Origin: CAWCPR01 sp963797475
GTDB lineage: Bacteria > Chloroflexota > Anaerolineae > Anaerolineales > UBA4823
Direction: 5' to 3'
Length of the DNA stretch: 64,000 nucleotides
Assembly: GCA_963797475.1 (NCBI GenBank)
Contig: CAWCPR010000001.1
Location: forward strand, 2,046,001-2,110,000
Shown here: one piece after another, positions 63,698 through 64,000 of the stretch
How positions within the stretch are numbered: position 1 is the stretch's first letter
Layout: every line of letters begins with the position of its first letter
Made by a program: the position numbers and the translations under genes
The notes under the pieces: generated by a model
Told to the model about the DNA's origin: nothing
What the model saw: only the letters and a program-made list of their open reading frames with translations
Databases searched by the model: none

Positions 63698-64000
63698 ATG
63701 CCGTTCAAAGATGTGCCCACCAAGGTGGATTTCCCAGGCCAGGAGCGCCAGGTTTTAGATTTCTGGAAGGAGGAGGGCGCTTTTAAGAAGCTCGTTGAAC
63801 TGCGCCAGGACAACCCGCACTGGTCCTTCATCGATGGCCCGATCACGGCCAACAATCCGATGGGGGTTCATCATGGCTGGGGCCGGACTTACAAGGATCT
63901 TTTCGAGCGCTTCTGGGCTATGCGCGGCCGCAAACTGCGCTACCAGAACGGTTTCGACTGCCAGGGGCTGTGGGTAGAGGTCGAAGTCGAGAAGGAAATG
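63698..64000 (+). CDS. ileS: Isoleucyl-tRNA synthetase, N-terminal part (runs off the window)
   Basis: The first 101 codons are visible. MPFKDVPTKVDFPGQERQVL, LDFWKEEGAF and GPITANNPMGVHHGWGRTYKD (HxGH-type motif reads MGVHHGWGR) match the class I synthetases for Ile/Val; the specifier codon of the leader identifies isoleucine. CTGGAGGT at 63687-63694 gives a strong ribosome site for ATG 63698. The sequence continues beyond 64000, so length and C-terminal zinc domain cannot be judged. Confidence 0.9.
   Translation, partial: MPFKDVPTKVDFPGQERQVLDFWKEEGAFKKLVELRQDNPHWSFIDGPITANNPMGVHHGWGRTYKDLFERFWAMRGRKLRYQNGFDCQGLWVEVEVEKEM

Overview
This is about 64 kb of GC-rich bacterial chromosome. The gene style and content point to Chloroflexota, probably Anaerolineae: many genes overlap by ATGA, starts include TTG, very large multi-domain glycosyltransferases are present, FeoB is split, ileS has a T-box leader, and the panB leader looks like a pan RNA. 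The taxonomic placement is inference from gene content, not a search result.

Region 1 (1-43.6 kb, + strand) is a cell-surface polysaccharide locus. It opens with a GH78 alpha-L-rhamnosidase-like lipoprotein and two polytopic membrane glycosyltransferases. A complete dTDP-L-rhamnose pathway follows (rfbC, rfbB, rfbA, rfbD). Next come a methyltransferase with a coiled-coil tail and four giant or tandem glycosyltransferases (1073, 426, 1085 and 1624 aa), then two secreted GH26-like proteins carrying three modules in total. After another glycosyltransferase there is an ABC-2 polysaccharide exporter (Wzm/Wzt type), two GT4 enzymes, a WecA/MraY-type initiating transferase, and a duplicated pair of Wzz-like and Wzy/WaaL-like genes. 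A large ArnT-like transferase and a secreted M6-like metallopeptidase close the region, which ends at a perfect terminator hairpin (43621-43662). ABC-type export genes and two Wzy/Wzz pairs therefore sit in one cluster.

Five genes in region 1 are broken by a single-base frameshift, always in the same direction (near 1673, 7488, 27785, 41125 and 42587). They look like insertion errors in the sequence or recent lesions; each gene otherwise reads through to a family-typical length.

Region 2 (43.7-49.2 kb) holds a small YtxH-like protein and a large secreted GH13 amylase/pullulanase with starch-binding modules (both - strand, the latter with a very good promoter), and a divergent sulfotransferase-like gene. 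Region 3 (49.2-53.5 kb) is a tightly overlapping coenzyme A precursor operon, panB-panE-panC-coaX, followed by the tRNA t6A gene tsaC. It has a clear promoter and a leader hairpin resembling the pan RNA motif.

Region 4 (53.47-53.86 kb) has no gene but contains two copies of an apparent small-RNA transcription unit. Each has a TATAAT box, six bases, a conserved CU-rich 5' segment, and a hairpin followed by a T-run. I consider this the best candidate for an undescribed element in the window.

Region 5 (53.9-61.3 kb, - strand) is a metal-homeostasis operon. It runs from a promoter overlapped by two DtxR-type palindromes through a deleted isoprenylcysteine-methyltransferase-like gene, two DtxR-FeoA regulators (one membrane-anchored), a FeoB split into GTPase and permease genes, a phosphoesterase, polyphosphate glucokinase and a FIST sensor protein. 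Region 6 (61.3-64 kb, + strand) has acetyl-CoA synthetase with a consensus promoter and an isoleucine T-box leader in front of ileS, which runs off the window end.
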